From: Desulfatibacillum sp.
Lineage (GTDB): Bacteria > Desulfobacterota > Desulfobacteria > Desulfobacterales > Desulfatibacillaceae
Direction: 5' to 3'
NCBI GenBank assembly: GCA_016342355.1
Contig: JAEINP010000006.1
Span: forward strand, 1 to 64,000
Length of the DNA stretch: 64,000 nt
Made by a program: the position numbers and the translations under genes. This document shows, one piece after another, positions 1 to 7,887 of this stretch. The notes under the pieces are model-generated. The model ran no database searches and was not told the origin of the DNA. It saw only the letters and a list, made by a program, of their open reading frames with translations. Each line of letters starts with the position of its first letter. Position 1 is the first letter of the stretch.

Positions 1-329
1 TATTCAGGCCTGTCCAGTTTTAGTTTTCTAATAACTTTTTCAATGACGGGCCGCGATTTTATAAGTTTGAAATGGGTGTTGAAAGTCAGAGTCTGGGAGG
101 CAAAACTTTCAAAATCCATTCTTTCCCCTGTCAGGGGGGACGAGGTTTGTTCCTGTTCGATCACCAGGGTAGCTGTGGACTGGTAAACAGGCTCCGTGTA
201 TACTGTAAACAGTGCGGTGAGAATCATTACAGCCACAAGAACAAAAATCGTAGTCCATTTGTGTTTGACAATGACGTGGTAATAGTCGGCAAGATGAGGT
301 GCAATTTCCTGTTGCTGAGGCACTTCCAT
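1..329 (-). CDS. Wzz/GumC-type chain-length determinant (N-terminal part, cut by window edge)
   Basis: The first 109 codons of a polysaccharide co-polymerase are visible; the rest lies outside the window. The start is an ATG at 329 preceded by GGAG. Residues 12-24 (HLADYYHVIVKHK) form the short cytoplasmic leader typical of GumC/Wzc proteins, residues about 26-44 form one membrane helix, and the next stretch (EPVYQSTATLVIEQEQ) is the usual start of the periplasmic Wzz domain. Such proteins sit in the inner membrane, set polymer chain length and often end in a BY-type tyrosine kinase. Whether the kinase domain is present cannot be seen. It follows the Wza-like gene by 42 bases, so the two are probably co-transcribed, and the CpsB-type phosphatase at 3467-4183 would be the natural partner of a kinase here. 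Confidence 0.85.
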   Translation of the reverse strand, partial: MEVPQQQEIAPHLADYYHVIVKHKWTTIFVLVAVMILTALFTVYTEPVYQSTATLVIEQEQTSSPLTGERMDFESFASQTLTFNTHFKLIKSRPVIEKVIRKLKLDRPE

Positions 330-371
330 GTTTTGCTCCGCTATCAAAATTCAACAATAATAAGTAGAGGG

Positions 372-1283
372 TTAGAACCAGGTTTCAGGCACATTAATAC
401 GATCGCCCGGTTCCAACTCGGGATCGATGAGCTTTCCTTCCCGGACCGCCACAAGATTTACTTTAATGACTCTTTGCTCCCCATTGTTCACCCGGATAAT
501 GGCTGCCCGGTGGGGTGCTGCAAATTTGGAAAACCCTCCGGCCATGACGCAGGCATTAAGAGCTGTGAGGCCGGGCTGATAATCGTACACGCCGGGAGAT
601 TCCACTTGGCCGTCCACATAGATTTTGCTGGCTGCCAAATTGAGGGCCTTTTCCAGGGGTATATACACCAAGTCCCCGGGTTCCAGGGGAACGTCATTGG
701 CAAGATTCCCCCGGTCCAGAAGTTGGCGCAGGTCCACCTTGTCCGGGTCCCGGGTTTTTACAAGGGTGGATATGTCTGTACTGGCTTCCACTTCCGTGGC
801 AGCGCTTCTCAGGACATAGGCCACATTGCCGCGTTCGGGCAAGGCGCCTCCTGCCTTGGCTATAAGTTCCATCAGGCTTAAACGGGAAGTGGACTCATAG
901 CTTCCCGGATTTCTCACAGCCCCGGAAATATAATAGTGAATACTGTGGTATTCGGTCACTACGATATGCACTTGGGGATCTACATAATAATCTCTTTCCA
1001 ACGGAATGCGGATGGATTTTTCCAACTGGGGTATGGTCAGACCCATGGCCGTGACCTGTCCCACCATGGGCACGGAAACTACTCCCTGCACCGAAACGGT
1101 CAAATCCACACTCAACTGTTGTTCTCCACCTGCATAAACCTTCAAACTGATGACATCGGTGGCGCCAAGTCGGTATTCATCCCTCTGCCCGGGGGCCAAA
1201 TCAGGATAGGCCAAACAAAGAAATACGCATACCGAAAGGCAAATCGCCACGGAAACGCGAGATAGCATATTTTTTATCTTCAC
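372..1283 (-). CDS. Wza-like polysaccharide export protein (Poly_export + SLBB domains)
   Basis: A 303-residue exported protein. An N-terminal hydrophobic signal (residues about 8-27) is followed by a Poly_export domain (about 35-110, starting YRLGATDVISLKV) and two SLBB-type modules (about 115-190, ISGAVRNPGSY; about 215-290, VDGQVESPGVY). This is the architecture of Wza-family outer-membrane capsule/EPS exporters, which form the periplasm-to-surface channel. It is shorter than E. coli Wza (about 379 residues), and no C-terminal amphipathic barrel helix or obvious lipobox is seen, so it may rely on the neighbouring beta-barrel protein for the outer-membrane pore. It lies between the barrel gene and the Wzz gene in one transcriptional direction. 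Confidence 0.88.
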   Translation of the reverse strand: MKIKNMLSRVSVAICLSVCVFLCLAYPDLAPGQRDEYRLGATDVISLKVYAGGEQQLSVDLTVSVQGVVSVPMVGQVTAMGLTIPQLEKSIRIPLERDYYVDPQVHIVVTEYHSIHYYISGAVRNPGSYESTSRLSLMELIAKAGGALPERGNVAYVLRSAATEVEASTDISTLVKTRDPDKVDLRQLLDRGNLANDVPLEPGDLVYIPLEKALNLAASKIYVDGQVESPGVYDYQPGLTALNACVMAGGFSKFAAPHRAAIIRVNNGEQRVIKVNLVAVREGKLIDPELEPGDRINVPETWF

Positions 1284-1367
1284 TTTTTGTCCGATTACAC
1301 CTGAAAGGGCCGGTACGGCCCCCCAGGTGTATTAGATATTGATTGGATAAGGATGGAGCGAGCCGGA

Positions 1368-2591
1368 CTAATTTCCACTGCGCCCGAATTCCAGGGCAGT
1401 GTCTATCCGGGCCATAACGTAGGTATTGTCGTAGCTAAAGCCCACAACGTTGGAGTCACGGTTTTTGTACCCGCCTTCCAAGGAAATAACCACAGGATCA
1501 ATGATCCGGTAGCCCAGGCGGGCTCCGAAATCATAGGTATCGTCCTCACGCAATTCCCGGACGCCAGCCGAATTGTAGCCATATGTGCTTTCGTAGTCGC
1601 TCAAACGGTAGGAAGCCCACAGGTCCAGGTAGATTTTTTCCACAAACTTGTGCCCGCCTTCCAGGGAAATTTCCGGCCCCTTGTAATATTCGTCGCCAGA
1701 CCCCGCATCGTTGAAGTTACTGGAAAACGCAGCCCTGATATAGCTGCGGGGGTCTCCGTCGTCAGGCGGATTCTGTCCTTCCACGGCAAACCGGTAGGTA
1801 AGGGTATCGGCGTCTTCTAATCCCACAGCGTCGAACTCGCGGTTCTGGTAGCCTGCCCCGGCTTCCACCTGAAAATAATGGAATTGCTGGCGAAAGATCA
1901 ATTTTGCCTGCTGGGAGGTGTAATCAGAGGTATACTTGTTATAATCCCTGTTCCAAACTTGATATTCCACGTCAAAGGAGGCCTTGGAGTTGAGATTGTA
2001 TACCACATCAAAAATACCGCGATTTTCCTGGTTGTCTTCGCTCCCGCTATCATCATAGTCGGTGAGAGTGTTCCGATAGGCAGCCTGGGCGGAAAAACGT
2101 TCGCCAAAACGGTACAAAACCCGGGGAGAAAACGTGTTGATGAAGTATTTGTCCCGCCCTGTTTCGTTGCTGTAGGCATCCAACTTGTCGGGGTCCCTGG
2201 TCAGGTAGTAGCTTTCGTCCAGGCCCAGTTCAATACGGTCAGTGGGCTGGGTCATGGCGCTTAGCCTGAGGGAATGGCCCACATAATCCCCTTCGCTGGC
2301 CTTTACTTGGCCGGGCTGAAGGTCGTCCGCATCATCATAAAAAGTGGGGCTTGCCGTATAATCCAGGCTCACATTACTTTTTGGGGTAGATAAAAGCACA
2401 CTGATTCCGGGCTCCACCAAATAAGAATGTACTCCGGCAGAGTTATTTTCTGAGTTATAAAAATTGCTGTCGTATCGATAACCTATGCCTAATTTAGGGG
2501 TTATCAAAAGAGCAGGGCCGCCCCAGGCAGTTGCTGCAAATCCAAAGGCAACCAACGCACAAAGGCTCAATATTCTACGAATTTTTCCCAT
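1368..2591 (-). CDS. outer-membrane beta-barrel protein of the exopolysaccharide locus
   Basis: A 407-residue protein with a signal peptide (residues 1-25, cleavage near AWG-GPA). The remainder alternates polar and aromatic residues in many short predicted strands (for example YRYDSNFYN, DFGARLGYRI, NTYVMARIDTALEF), as expected of a large beta-barrel. The start has a good ribosome binding site (AAGGAG, about 9 bases upstream). Similar barrels occur beside wza-type genes in synthase- and Wzx/Wzy-like EPS loci, where they are proposed to help secretion; that role is inferred from position only. No enzymatic motif is seen. It is 84 bases upstream of the Wza-like gene on the same strand. Confidence 0.75.
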   Translation of the reverse strand: MGKIRRILSLCALVAFGFAATAWGGPALLITPKLGIGYRYDSNFYNSENNSAGVHSYLVEPGISVLLSTPKSNVSLDYTASPTFYDDADDLQPGQVKASEGDYVGHSLRLSAMTQPTDRIELGLDESYYLTRDPDKLDAYSNETGRDKYFINTFSPRVLYRFGERFSAQAAYRNTLTDYDDSGSEDNQENRGIFDVVYNLNSKASFDVEYQVWNRDYNKYTSDYTSQQAKLIFRQQFHYFQVEAGAGYQNREFDAVGLEDADTLTYRFAVEGQNPPDDGDPRSYIRAAFSSNFNDAGSGDEYYKGPEISLEGGHKFVEKIYLDLWASYRLSDYESTYGYNSAGVRELREDDTYDFGARLGYRIIDPVVISLEGGYKNRDSNVVGFSYDNTYVMARIDTALEFGRSGN

Positions 2592-2665
2592 GGGGAAGAA
2601 CTCCTTCTAAAAAATATACCAAGCATCAAACAGCAAAAAAGGGAAAATCCATTTTCCCTATAAAT

Positions 2666-3283
2666 CTAAGGGTTAACAGGGGACGCTGGGGAATCGCCGC
2701 CTGTTCCGCCGCCACCGCCCAAGCCGCCGCCAGGTCCGATAGTTCCCGGTCTGCCCAACGAGGTGAAGCCGCCTCCTCCAGGAGCCTGATAGGCTTCCAT
2801 GGTAGCGCCGCCGGGCAAGGTTGCCCCTGCAGCCAGCAAAGTCTGCATTGGCGCATTATTGGCAGTCACAGCAGCCAGAGCCTCTGCCTTAAGGCTATCC
2901 GCCAGTCCCACCGCCACCGGATCGGTGCTGGCGGCAGCAATTGCCTGAGCAGCATTCGTAATATTTTGCAGGCAAGATTGAACCTGGACATAGGCGTCCA
3001 TCAAAGCCTGGGCGTCTTCGCCCGTAGCGCCTTCCACCTGGCCTGCCAACAAGGCGGCAGCATCATTGGCTTTTTGCAAGGCTTCCTGCAATTTGGCAGG
3101 ATCTGCAGAAGCCTCGGCCTCCGCAATCAATGCGTTGCTTTCCGTTACCATCAAAATTGCCTCCGCCACATTGTCGCTAACAGCTGCCATGGCATTGGCA
3201 AATGGGAACAGACATGCTACCACTATTACAAAACTCATTAAAAAATAAAATCTGGCAGTGCTTTTCCTGGATATTCCGATCAT
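2666..3283 (-). CDS. secreted Ala-rich protein with Gly-rich C-terminus
   Basis: A 205-residue protein. I place the start at 3283 (MIGISRKS) because AGGAGGTG lies 5 bases upstream; an in-frame ATG further upstream lacks such a site. A signal peptide (hydrophobic MSFVIVVACLFPFANAMA) precedes an Ala-rich, probably helical domain (residues about 35-150, many AxxA repeats), ending in a low-complexity Gly/Pro tail (roughly the last 40 residues). No family was recognised. It lies between the phosphatase gene and the beta-barrel gene, so it could be a structural or matrix protein of the same export locus, but that is inference. Confidence 0.7.
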   Translation of the reverse strand: MIGISRKSTARFYFLMSFVIVVACLFPFANAMAAVSDNVAEAILMVTESNALIAEAEASADPAKLQEALQKANDAAALLAGQVEGATGEDAQALMDAYVQVQSCLQNITNAAQAIAAASTDPVAVGLADSLKAEALAAVTANNAPMQTLLAAGATLPGGATMEAYQAPGGGGFTSLGRPGTIGPGGGLGGGGGTGGDSPASPVNP

Positions 3284-3466
3284 TTCACACCTCCTGAATA
3301 TAAGAGAAAGGCAATATGGCCATTTGCCTTTGCAAAAAGGTATGTTGAAGAGTTTCAAGATGTTAATTTCGATATAATTAAAAACAACTCACTCTTCAAC
3401 TTAAATGCTTAACATGGTTTCTATCAAAATCAAAGCATAATCTTTCGTTTTTGCTGAGACAACTGG

Positions 3467-4183
3467 CTAGTTACTGGCAATAACCATTATGGGATTAATG
3501 ACGAGGAGACGATGGGCTTCCTCCCGCCCTACAAGGGCTACTATTATTTTGGAAACGTGCTTCAAACCGGGTTTCCTGCCTCGAATGTCATGGGCGTCCG
3601 AGGCCACCAAGTGCACCAAGCCTGCTTCCAGAAGGGTTTTACAGCAGCGTTTGGGGTTCCGTCCCAGGCTTCCATCCAGGCTTTGAGCGGTAATTTGGCA
3701 AAGGGCTCCCGCATGTATGAAATCCTGCATAATGGAAGGATTTTGCTGAATACCATGAGATCTTTCCCCATGAGCAATAATCGGCGTCAAATTCATGGCA
3801 TTCAATCGATTGATAAAGGCGATAACCCCCTGAGGCACAAAGGGATGGGGGAGTTCCAGAAGCACATACCGACCTTGGTCATTCAGAGTGGTGATTTCCC
3901 CGGATTCAATTTCTCCCATCAATTCGGGACACAAATGGGCTTCACACCCCGGGAGAACTCCCAGAGCAATGTTTTCCTGTTCCAAAGCCTTATTAAAAAC
4001 AACACAGGCCTCCAGAATAGCGCTGCGGGAATTGTGGTACACGCCGTTTAATGTGTGGGGGGTGGCCACCATGGTGGAAACGCCCCTATCCACCGCCATG
4101 CGGGCCATGGCCAGGGCCATGGTCAGGGTAGACGGACCGTCGTCCAGTCCGGGAAGAATGTGAGAGTGGATATCAATCATCAA
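3467..4183 (-). CDS. CpsB/YwqE-type tyrosine-protein phosphatase (PHP fold)
   Basis: A 238-residue polymerase-and-histidinol-phosphatase-type metalloenzyme. Metal-binding signatures are in order: DIHSHILPGLDDGP (residues about 4-17), ATPH (about 39-42), IAHGER (about 137-142) and SDAHD (about 195-199). This pattern is characteristic of Mn-dependent CpsB/YwqE phosphatases, which dephosphorylate BY-kinases and thereby control capsule or EPS polymerisation. Position in an EPS locus beside a Wzz-type gene supports that role. Its start overlaps the end of the upstream zinc-peptidase-like gene by 11 bases, implying translational coupling. The usual IAHPER is IAHGER here. The first two codons are both ATG, so the exact start is uncertain by one residue. 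Confidence 0.88.
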   Translation of the reverse strand: MMIDIHSHILPGLDDGPSTLTMALAMARMAVDRGVSTMVATPHTLNGVYHNSRSAILEACVVFNKALEQENIALGVLPGCEAHLCPELMGEIESGEITTLNDQGRYVLLELPHPFVPQGVIAFINRLNAMNLTPIIAHGERSHGIQQNPSIMQDFIHAGALCQITAQSLDGSLGRNPKRCCKTLLEAGLVHLVASDAHDIRGRKPGLKHVSKIIVALVGREEAHRLLVINPIMVIASN

Positions 4184-4754
4184 AAAGGTGTGCTTCCACG
4201 TACATGGACCAGACTTCGGCGCTGACTCGGGGAGGGCGAATCACCAAAAAATGGTCGGAGATAGCATGGCCCATTTCGTGGGCCAGTATGCCTTCGTGAA
4301 TATCTTGGCTATTTATATAGATGGTGTTGGCCTCATACAGGTACCAGGACCGGACATTGCAGCGGGCTTTGTAAATACTTTCATATTCCCGGGTCAAATA
4401 TTTTTTATCAGGAAGCACACGGATGCGCACCGCCGCCATTTTAGGGCGCATGTCCAGGATATCCTGGACCCGTTCGTACATGGCGTCTACTTTGTTTTTC
4501 AGGCTGCTTTCCAGTCCGGAAGACCCTTGGGACTCAATAATTCTTTTTGCGCTCCACTTGCCGGGGCCGAAGTTCAGGGAATCGTGAAAGTGTTTCAGGT
4601 CATCCTGGGAAAGGTATTGAATTTTTGTAAACTGGGTCTCCAGAGTCTTCCAGGCATCGCTTTCCACTGCCCAACAGGAATGGGTCAGGCATACGACCAG
4701 TATACTCATCCACATAAGGACCACAATTTTCCGAAAGGGTATTTTCCACCCCAT
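4173..4754 (-). CDS. exported zinc-metallopeptidase-like protein (HEMGH)
   Basis: A 193-residue protein with an N-terminal hydrophobic segment (residues about 9-29, probably a signal peptide ending SCWA). Near the C-terminus is LAHEMGHAISDHF, a textbook HExxH zinc site (H159, E160, H163), followed by a conserved helix ending VWSMYVEAHLFDD that could supply a third ligand. The small size and the preceding region (about residues 85-150) resemble gluzincin 'MA-like' peptidases, but I could not assign a named family. The plus-strand gene at 6110-6712 is a clear paralogue (shared VQxxLDM, SQDIxEGI, LVxRPxR) with a destroyed motif. Overlap with the CpsB-type gene suggests co-expression. Confidence 0.75.
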   Translation of the reverse strand: MGWKIPFRKIVVLMWMSILVVCLTHSCWAVESDAWKTLETQFTKIQYLSQDDLKHFHDSLNFGPGKWSAKRIIESQGSSGLESSLKNKVDAMYERVQDILDMRPKMAAVRIRVLPDKKYLTREYESIYKARCNVRSWYLYEANTIYINSQDIHEGILAHEMGHAISDHFLVIRPPRVSAEVWSMYVEAHLFDD

Positions 4755-4772
4755 ATGCCTTGGTTCCCGACA

Positions 4773-5336
4773 TTATAACTTGAAATGCGTGTCTATCTTC
4801 CTTTTGACATCCTCCAGTTTTCCGGCCCATTCCCCGCCTTTATCCTCATTTTCCAGGATTTGGGATAGCTGCTCCACCGAATCGCGAATGTCGGAAACCT
4901 TTGCATGCAATTGCCCTGCCATGGAATTAATGGATTGGGCGAGGACTGTTATTTGATCCTTGCTCCGTAGCTTCACTACCTTGGTGAGATCCCCCTCGGC
5001 TATATCCTCCAATTCCTTATTGAGACGAAAAAGAGGCCCGGCGATCTTGTGGGAAGCAAAAAGGGTAAGCACTATGACCGCCACGGTTACCAAGCCCAAA
5101 ATTATAAAATTGGTCATGAGAACCGAGGGCATGATGGCCTGGGAAGTGCATTTGATGATGAGCCTGGAATGGGAGAAATCCGAAGTGAGGCTGTTGCAAC
5201 TGAAATATAGGGTCAAAAGGGTGGACGCAACTGTTCCAAAAAAGACCACTAGGCAAAACTTAAAAATAAATGCCCCTTGAAAGCCCTTACTGACAAAATA
5301 CTGTCTTCGGCGGGACGGGGTAGGTTTGGCTGGCAT
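4773..5336 (-). CDS. HAMP-domain membrane protein without an output domain
   Basis: A 187-residue protein. The start is placed at 5336 (MPAKPTPSRRR) because AAGGAG lies just upstream; an ATG 33 bases earlier lacks one. Two membrane helices (residues about 20-44 and 72-95) flank a short periplasmic loop. The second helix runs into a HAMP module (about 96-150: KIAGPLFRLNKELEDIAEGD, then VLAQSINSMAGQL) and a coiled tail. Sensor kinases and chemoreceptors carry a signalling domain after HAMP; this one stops, so it has an input/transducer half only. It may signal to another protein in trans, such as the membrane-tethered receivers at 6738-7854, but that is speculation. It is 18 bases upstream of the HEMGH gene. 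Confidence 0.78.
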   Translation of the reverse strand: MPAKPTPSRRRQYFVSKGFQGAFIFKFCLVVFFGTVASTLLTLYFSCNSLTSDFSHSRLIIKCTSQAIMPSVLMTNFIILGLVTVAVIVLTLFASHKIAGPLFRLNKELEDIAEGDLTKVVKLRSKDQITVLAQSINSMAGQLHAKVSDIRDSVEQLSQILENEDKGGEWAGKLEDVKRKIDTHFKL

Positions 5337-5416
5337 TTCCCACTCCTTCTTATTGGGGAAGAGTTCCATGGCAGGGCGTTTTCCATGCTATTCACGGATC
5401 ATGCGCCTTCCGTGGC

Positions 5417-6013
5417 TCATGGTCTCATTTGCCCAGGTTGCTCGTCTTGTTGCCCGAGAAGCAAATCTTCGTCAATCTTCACTTCACATCGATTTTCCAG
5501 TTCCCGGATCCACTGGGCAAGGAGGCGGGTTTTCTTTTCCTCCATAGCCCGATCACTCAACTCCTTTTGCAGAGTGTCAAAGGCTGGAATATCAGGGTCC
5601 TCTTCCTTGAGTTGCCTGTAGAGATTCAGGACTTCCTCCTGGGTCACCTGAGTGGTTTCCCCTATCTCCCGGGCTTTCATTTCCAGGAGATCCCGAATCA
5701 ACGCGGACTCCCAGAATCGCTGGACAGACTTGACAAATTTCTCCCTGGAATCAAGTTTTAGCCTTTTGGCCTCCTGGATAAGCACCTGCCGGGTAACCAT
5801 ATCTTCCAAAAACTGCATTTGAGCTTCCCGGGTAAGTTTGTAATCCTCTTCCAGCCGCATCTCCTGAGCCAACAAATCCTGGAATTCATTCTGGTACAAG
5901 CAATAGTCATTGACCCGGACCACAACCGGGCCCGCCTCTTGCATATCTTCCGAAGAGCAGGCGATGACCAGGAGGCAAGCCGCAGCCATAAAGGTTGTCA
6001 GTACATTTTTCAT
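5417..6013 (-). CDS. SurA/PpiC-like lipoprotein lacking the rotamase domain
   Basis: A 198-residue lipoprotein. The signal peptide ends in a lipobox (LVIAC, Cys19). The mature part matches the N-terminal chaperone module of SurA/PrsA/EpsD proteins: a beta segment VVVRVNDYCLYQNEFQDLL followed by long amphipathic helices (FLEDMVTRQVLIQEAKRL; VTQEEVLNLYRQLKEE). The parvulin peptidyl-prolyl isomerase domain usually inserted after this is absent, and the C-terminus ends in a short helical coda. A periplasmic chaperone role for exported EPS-locus proteins is inferred from the fold and position. It is encoded 80 bases upstream of the HAMP-only gene on the same strand. Confidence 0.7.
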   Translation of the reverse strand: MKNVLTTFMAAACLLVIACSSEDMQEAGPVVVRVNDYCLYQNEFQDLLAQEMRLEEDYKLTREAQMQFLEDMVTRQVLIQEAKRLKLDSREKFVKSVQRFWESALIRDLLEMKAREIGETTQVTQEEVLNLYRQLKEEDPDIPAFDTLQKELSDRAMEEKKTRLLAQWIRELENRCEVKIDEDLLLGQQDEQPGQMRP

Positions 6014-6109
6014 TGATAACCCGCTCCTTTTTGCCTAAAGCTATTGCCATAGTAGCCCGATACCTTGGACAGGAAGCTCTTATGTCGAAAATTGCTATAA
6101 AGAGGATTC

Positions 6110-6712
6110 GTGAAAAACATGTTAAACGCAAAAATCAAGAAATCTTCTCCATTGTTTTGGGTGCTCTTTGGACTTATGACCATACTTGGTACAGCACAGG
6201 CCACACCACTCGGTATTTGGCATACATTGGAAACGGAGCACTTAGTAGTTTGCTATCAGAACCCCGAGGACTTGAAGGCGCTGGGGACCCGTATTAAATA
6301 CGATATAGGGAGTTGGAGCCTGTTCAGGCAATCAGGTTCCCATGTTCATCCTGACCAAATATCCCAAAAGATGGACAGCCTGTTCATCCGGGTCCAAAAT
6401 CTTTTGGACATGAAAAAGACCTACCCAAAAATCACTCTGTTCCTGTTCTCCAACACAAACCAATTTAATGCGGCCTATGCCCAAGCCCTTAATGAACGAA
6501 CTCCCGATAGCGCCAAAGCCCGGTATATCCACCAGGAACGGGCCATATATGCTGTCTCCCAAGACATTGACGAAGGAATCATGGCAAGGGAAATGGCCCA
6601 TGCCATTACCAACCAATACCTTGTAGTCCGACCGACACGCAAAGCCGCGGATATTTTAGCCAGCTATGTGGGCCAGCATCTTCTTGATTCTTCCGCCCCC
6701 CGGGTCTATTAA
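6110..6712 (+). CDS. paralogue of the zinc-peptidase-like protein with a degenerate site (REMAH)
   Basis: A 200-residue exported protein on the opposite strand to its neighbours. I use the GTG at 6110 (AGAGG upstream); an ATG three codons later is an alternative. After a hydrophobic signal (about residues 13-31) it aligns with the 4173-4754 product through the whole C-terminal half: VQNLLDM, SQDIDEGIM, LVVRPTRKA, YVGQHLLD. The zinc motif HEMGH of the paralogue is REMAH here (R160, H164), so the first ligand is lost and catalysis by the usual mechanism is not expected. It may be a pseudo-enzyme partner or regulator. It is divergent from the lipoprotein gene, with about 96 bases between them. 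Confidence 0.72.
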   Translation: MKNMLNAKIKKSSPLFWVLFGLMTILGTAQATPLGIWHTLETEHLVVCYQNPEDLKALGTRIKYDIGSWSLFRQSGSHVHPDQISQKMDSLFIRVQNLLDMKKTYPKITLFLFSNTNQFNAAYAQALNERTPDSAKARYIHQERAIYAVSQDIDEGIMAREMAHAITNQYLVVRPTRKAADILASYVGQHLLDSSAPRVY

Positions 6713-6737
6713 TTCCTTGTCCGTCTTTCGGACGATC

Positions 6738-7241
6738 TTAATTAATTACATATTTGTATAGAAAATAGCCGAAAGCTATCCATATTGGAATGCAAATGCC
6801 AAGCCCCCAGGCAAGACCGCGAAAAACGCTGAATTGCCTCCGGAGATCCTTCCGGTCCAAAGCGCGGCGGATGATCACATCCAATTCCGCCAGTTTGAAA
6901 GGCTTGGGAATAAAATCAAAGGCCCCCATCTTAATGGCCTTGACAGCGTTTTCAATGGTGCCGTATCCCGTGATCATGAGCACCGTGGCCTTGGGATCCC
7001 GGGACAGAATGGCCTCCAGGACATCCATGCCGTCCAGTCCGGGCATGGACAGGTCGGTAATAATAAGGGTGTAATCCCCATTAAAAAAGGCTTCCACACC
7101 CTGATTGCCACCATAGACGGCATGGGCTTGATACCCCAACTCAGCCAGCTGCTCAGCCAAGGTATCGGCAAATTCCTTATTGTCATCAATAATTAGGATT
7201 CTTTCAGCAATATCGACCGGCCCCACTTGTCTCTCCTCCAC
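6738..7241 (-). CDS. membrane-tethered response-regulator receiver (REC-TM)
   Basis: A 167-residue protein: a full receiver domain (residues 14-130) with all phosphorylation residues, D19/D20 (acid pocket), D63 (acceptor, LIITDLSMPG), T91 and K113 (IPKPF). There is no DNA-binding or enzymatic output. Instead the chain ends in a hydrophobic segment (about 142-163, core WGLGICIPIWIAFG), which should anchor the receiver to the inner membrane facing the cytoplasm. Stand-alone receivers are common; a C-terminal membrane anchor is unusual. A paralogue with the same tail pattern lies just upstream. No histidine kinase is encoded nearby. The pair sits between the WbpM-type gene and the EPS export genes, so control of EPS assembly is a reasonable inference. 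Confidence 0.8.
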   Translation of the reverse strand: MEERQVGPVDIAERILIIDDNKEFADTLAEQLAELGYQAHAVYGGNQGVEAFFNGDYTLIITDLSMPGLDGMDVLEAILSRDPKATVLMITGYGTIENAVKAIKMGAFDFIPKPFKLAELDVIIRRALDRKDLRRQFSVFRGLAWGLGICIPIWIAFGYFLYKYVIN

Positions 7242-7371
7242 AAAATCATGGTATGCTGAAAGAATAGCATTGTTTTAATCTTAAGGCAATACGGGTCATT
7301 ATGGCAATAGCCCGGCCAGCCCCGCAAAGGGAAGGGACTAACCGAAAAATTTTAGCATTGTGACTATGAAA

Positions 7372-7854
7372 TCAGGCTATTGCATGGGCAAGCCCCATGC
7401 CAAGACCTATCCAGATCGGGGTAGAGAATGCAATTCCCCATGTCATTCGTTTCAAACGTCTGGTCTTTGCCGCCAGGCAATGCTCGGCAAAAGCTCTTTC
7501 CAGGGTAATTTCCAGCCTGGACGACTCGCATTGCCTGGGCAGATAATCGTAAGCCCCTTTTTGGATGCACCGGATGGCAGACTCCCGGGAATCTTGGTCG
7601 CAGGTTACCAGCATGGTGGGCCGTTTCCTGCCGCGTCCCAGGCTATTCACCCCCTGTGGGCCGCCCCAGTCAGGTAATTCCGCACAGGCGATGACCACGG
7701 AATAGTCTTCTTTGCCCATGGCCAGCCTGGCTTCGTCACAGGAATGGGCCACATCGGTGCGGTACCCAAGTTGGCCAAGCCTGTCCAATAGGGAATCGGA
7801 GTGCGAGCTATCCTTCTCCATCAACAAAATTTTTCCTGCGCCTTGTTCATTCAT
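7372..7854 (-). CDS. membrane-tethered pseudo-receiver (paralogue of the REC-TM protein)
   Basis: A 160-residue protein; the start is at 7854 (MNEQGAG), where GAGGAAGGA precedes the ATG, rather than the ATG seven codons earlier. It aligns end to end with the 6738-7241 product, but the phosphorylation set is gone: the acid pocket DD is EK(D), the acceptor Asp is Cys57 (VVIACAELP), the conserved Thr is Cys and the Lys is Arg (LPRQC). The C-terminal hydrophobic segment is retained with the same signature (WGIAFSTPIWIGLG). It is therefore a pseudo-receiver that cannot be phosphorylated conventionally, and could pair with or titrate its partner at the membrane. It is 33 bases downstream of the WbpM-type gene. 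Confidence 0.78.
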   Translation of the reverse strand: MNEQGAGKILLMEKDSSHSDSLLDRLGQLGYRTDVAHSCDEARLAMGKEDYSVVIACAELPDWGGPQGVNSLGRGRKRPTMLVTCDQDSRESAIRCIQKGAYDYLPRQCESSRLEITLERAFAEHCLAAKTRRLKRMTWGIAFSTPIWIGLGMGLAHAIA

Positions 7855-7887
7855 TTTTCCTTCCTCTTGGAACATTATCTTAAAAGC

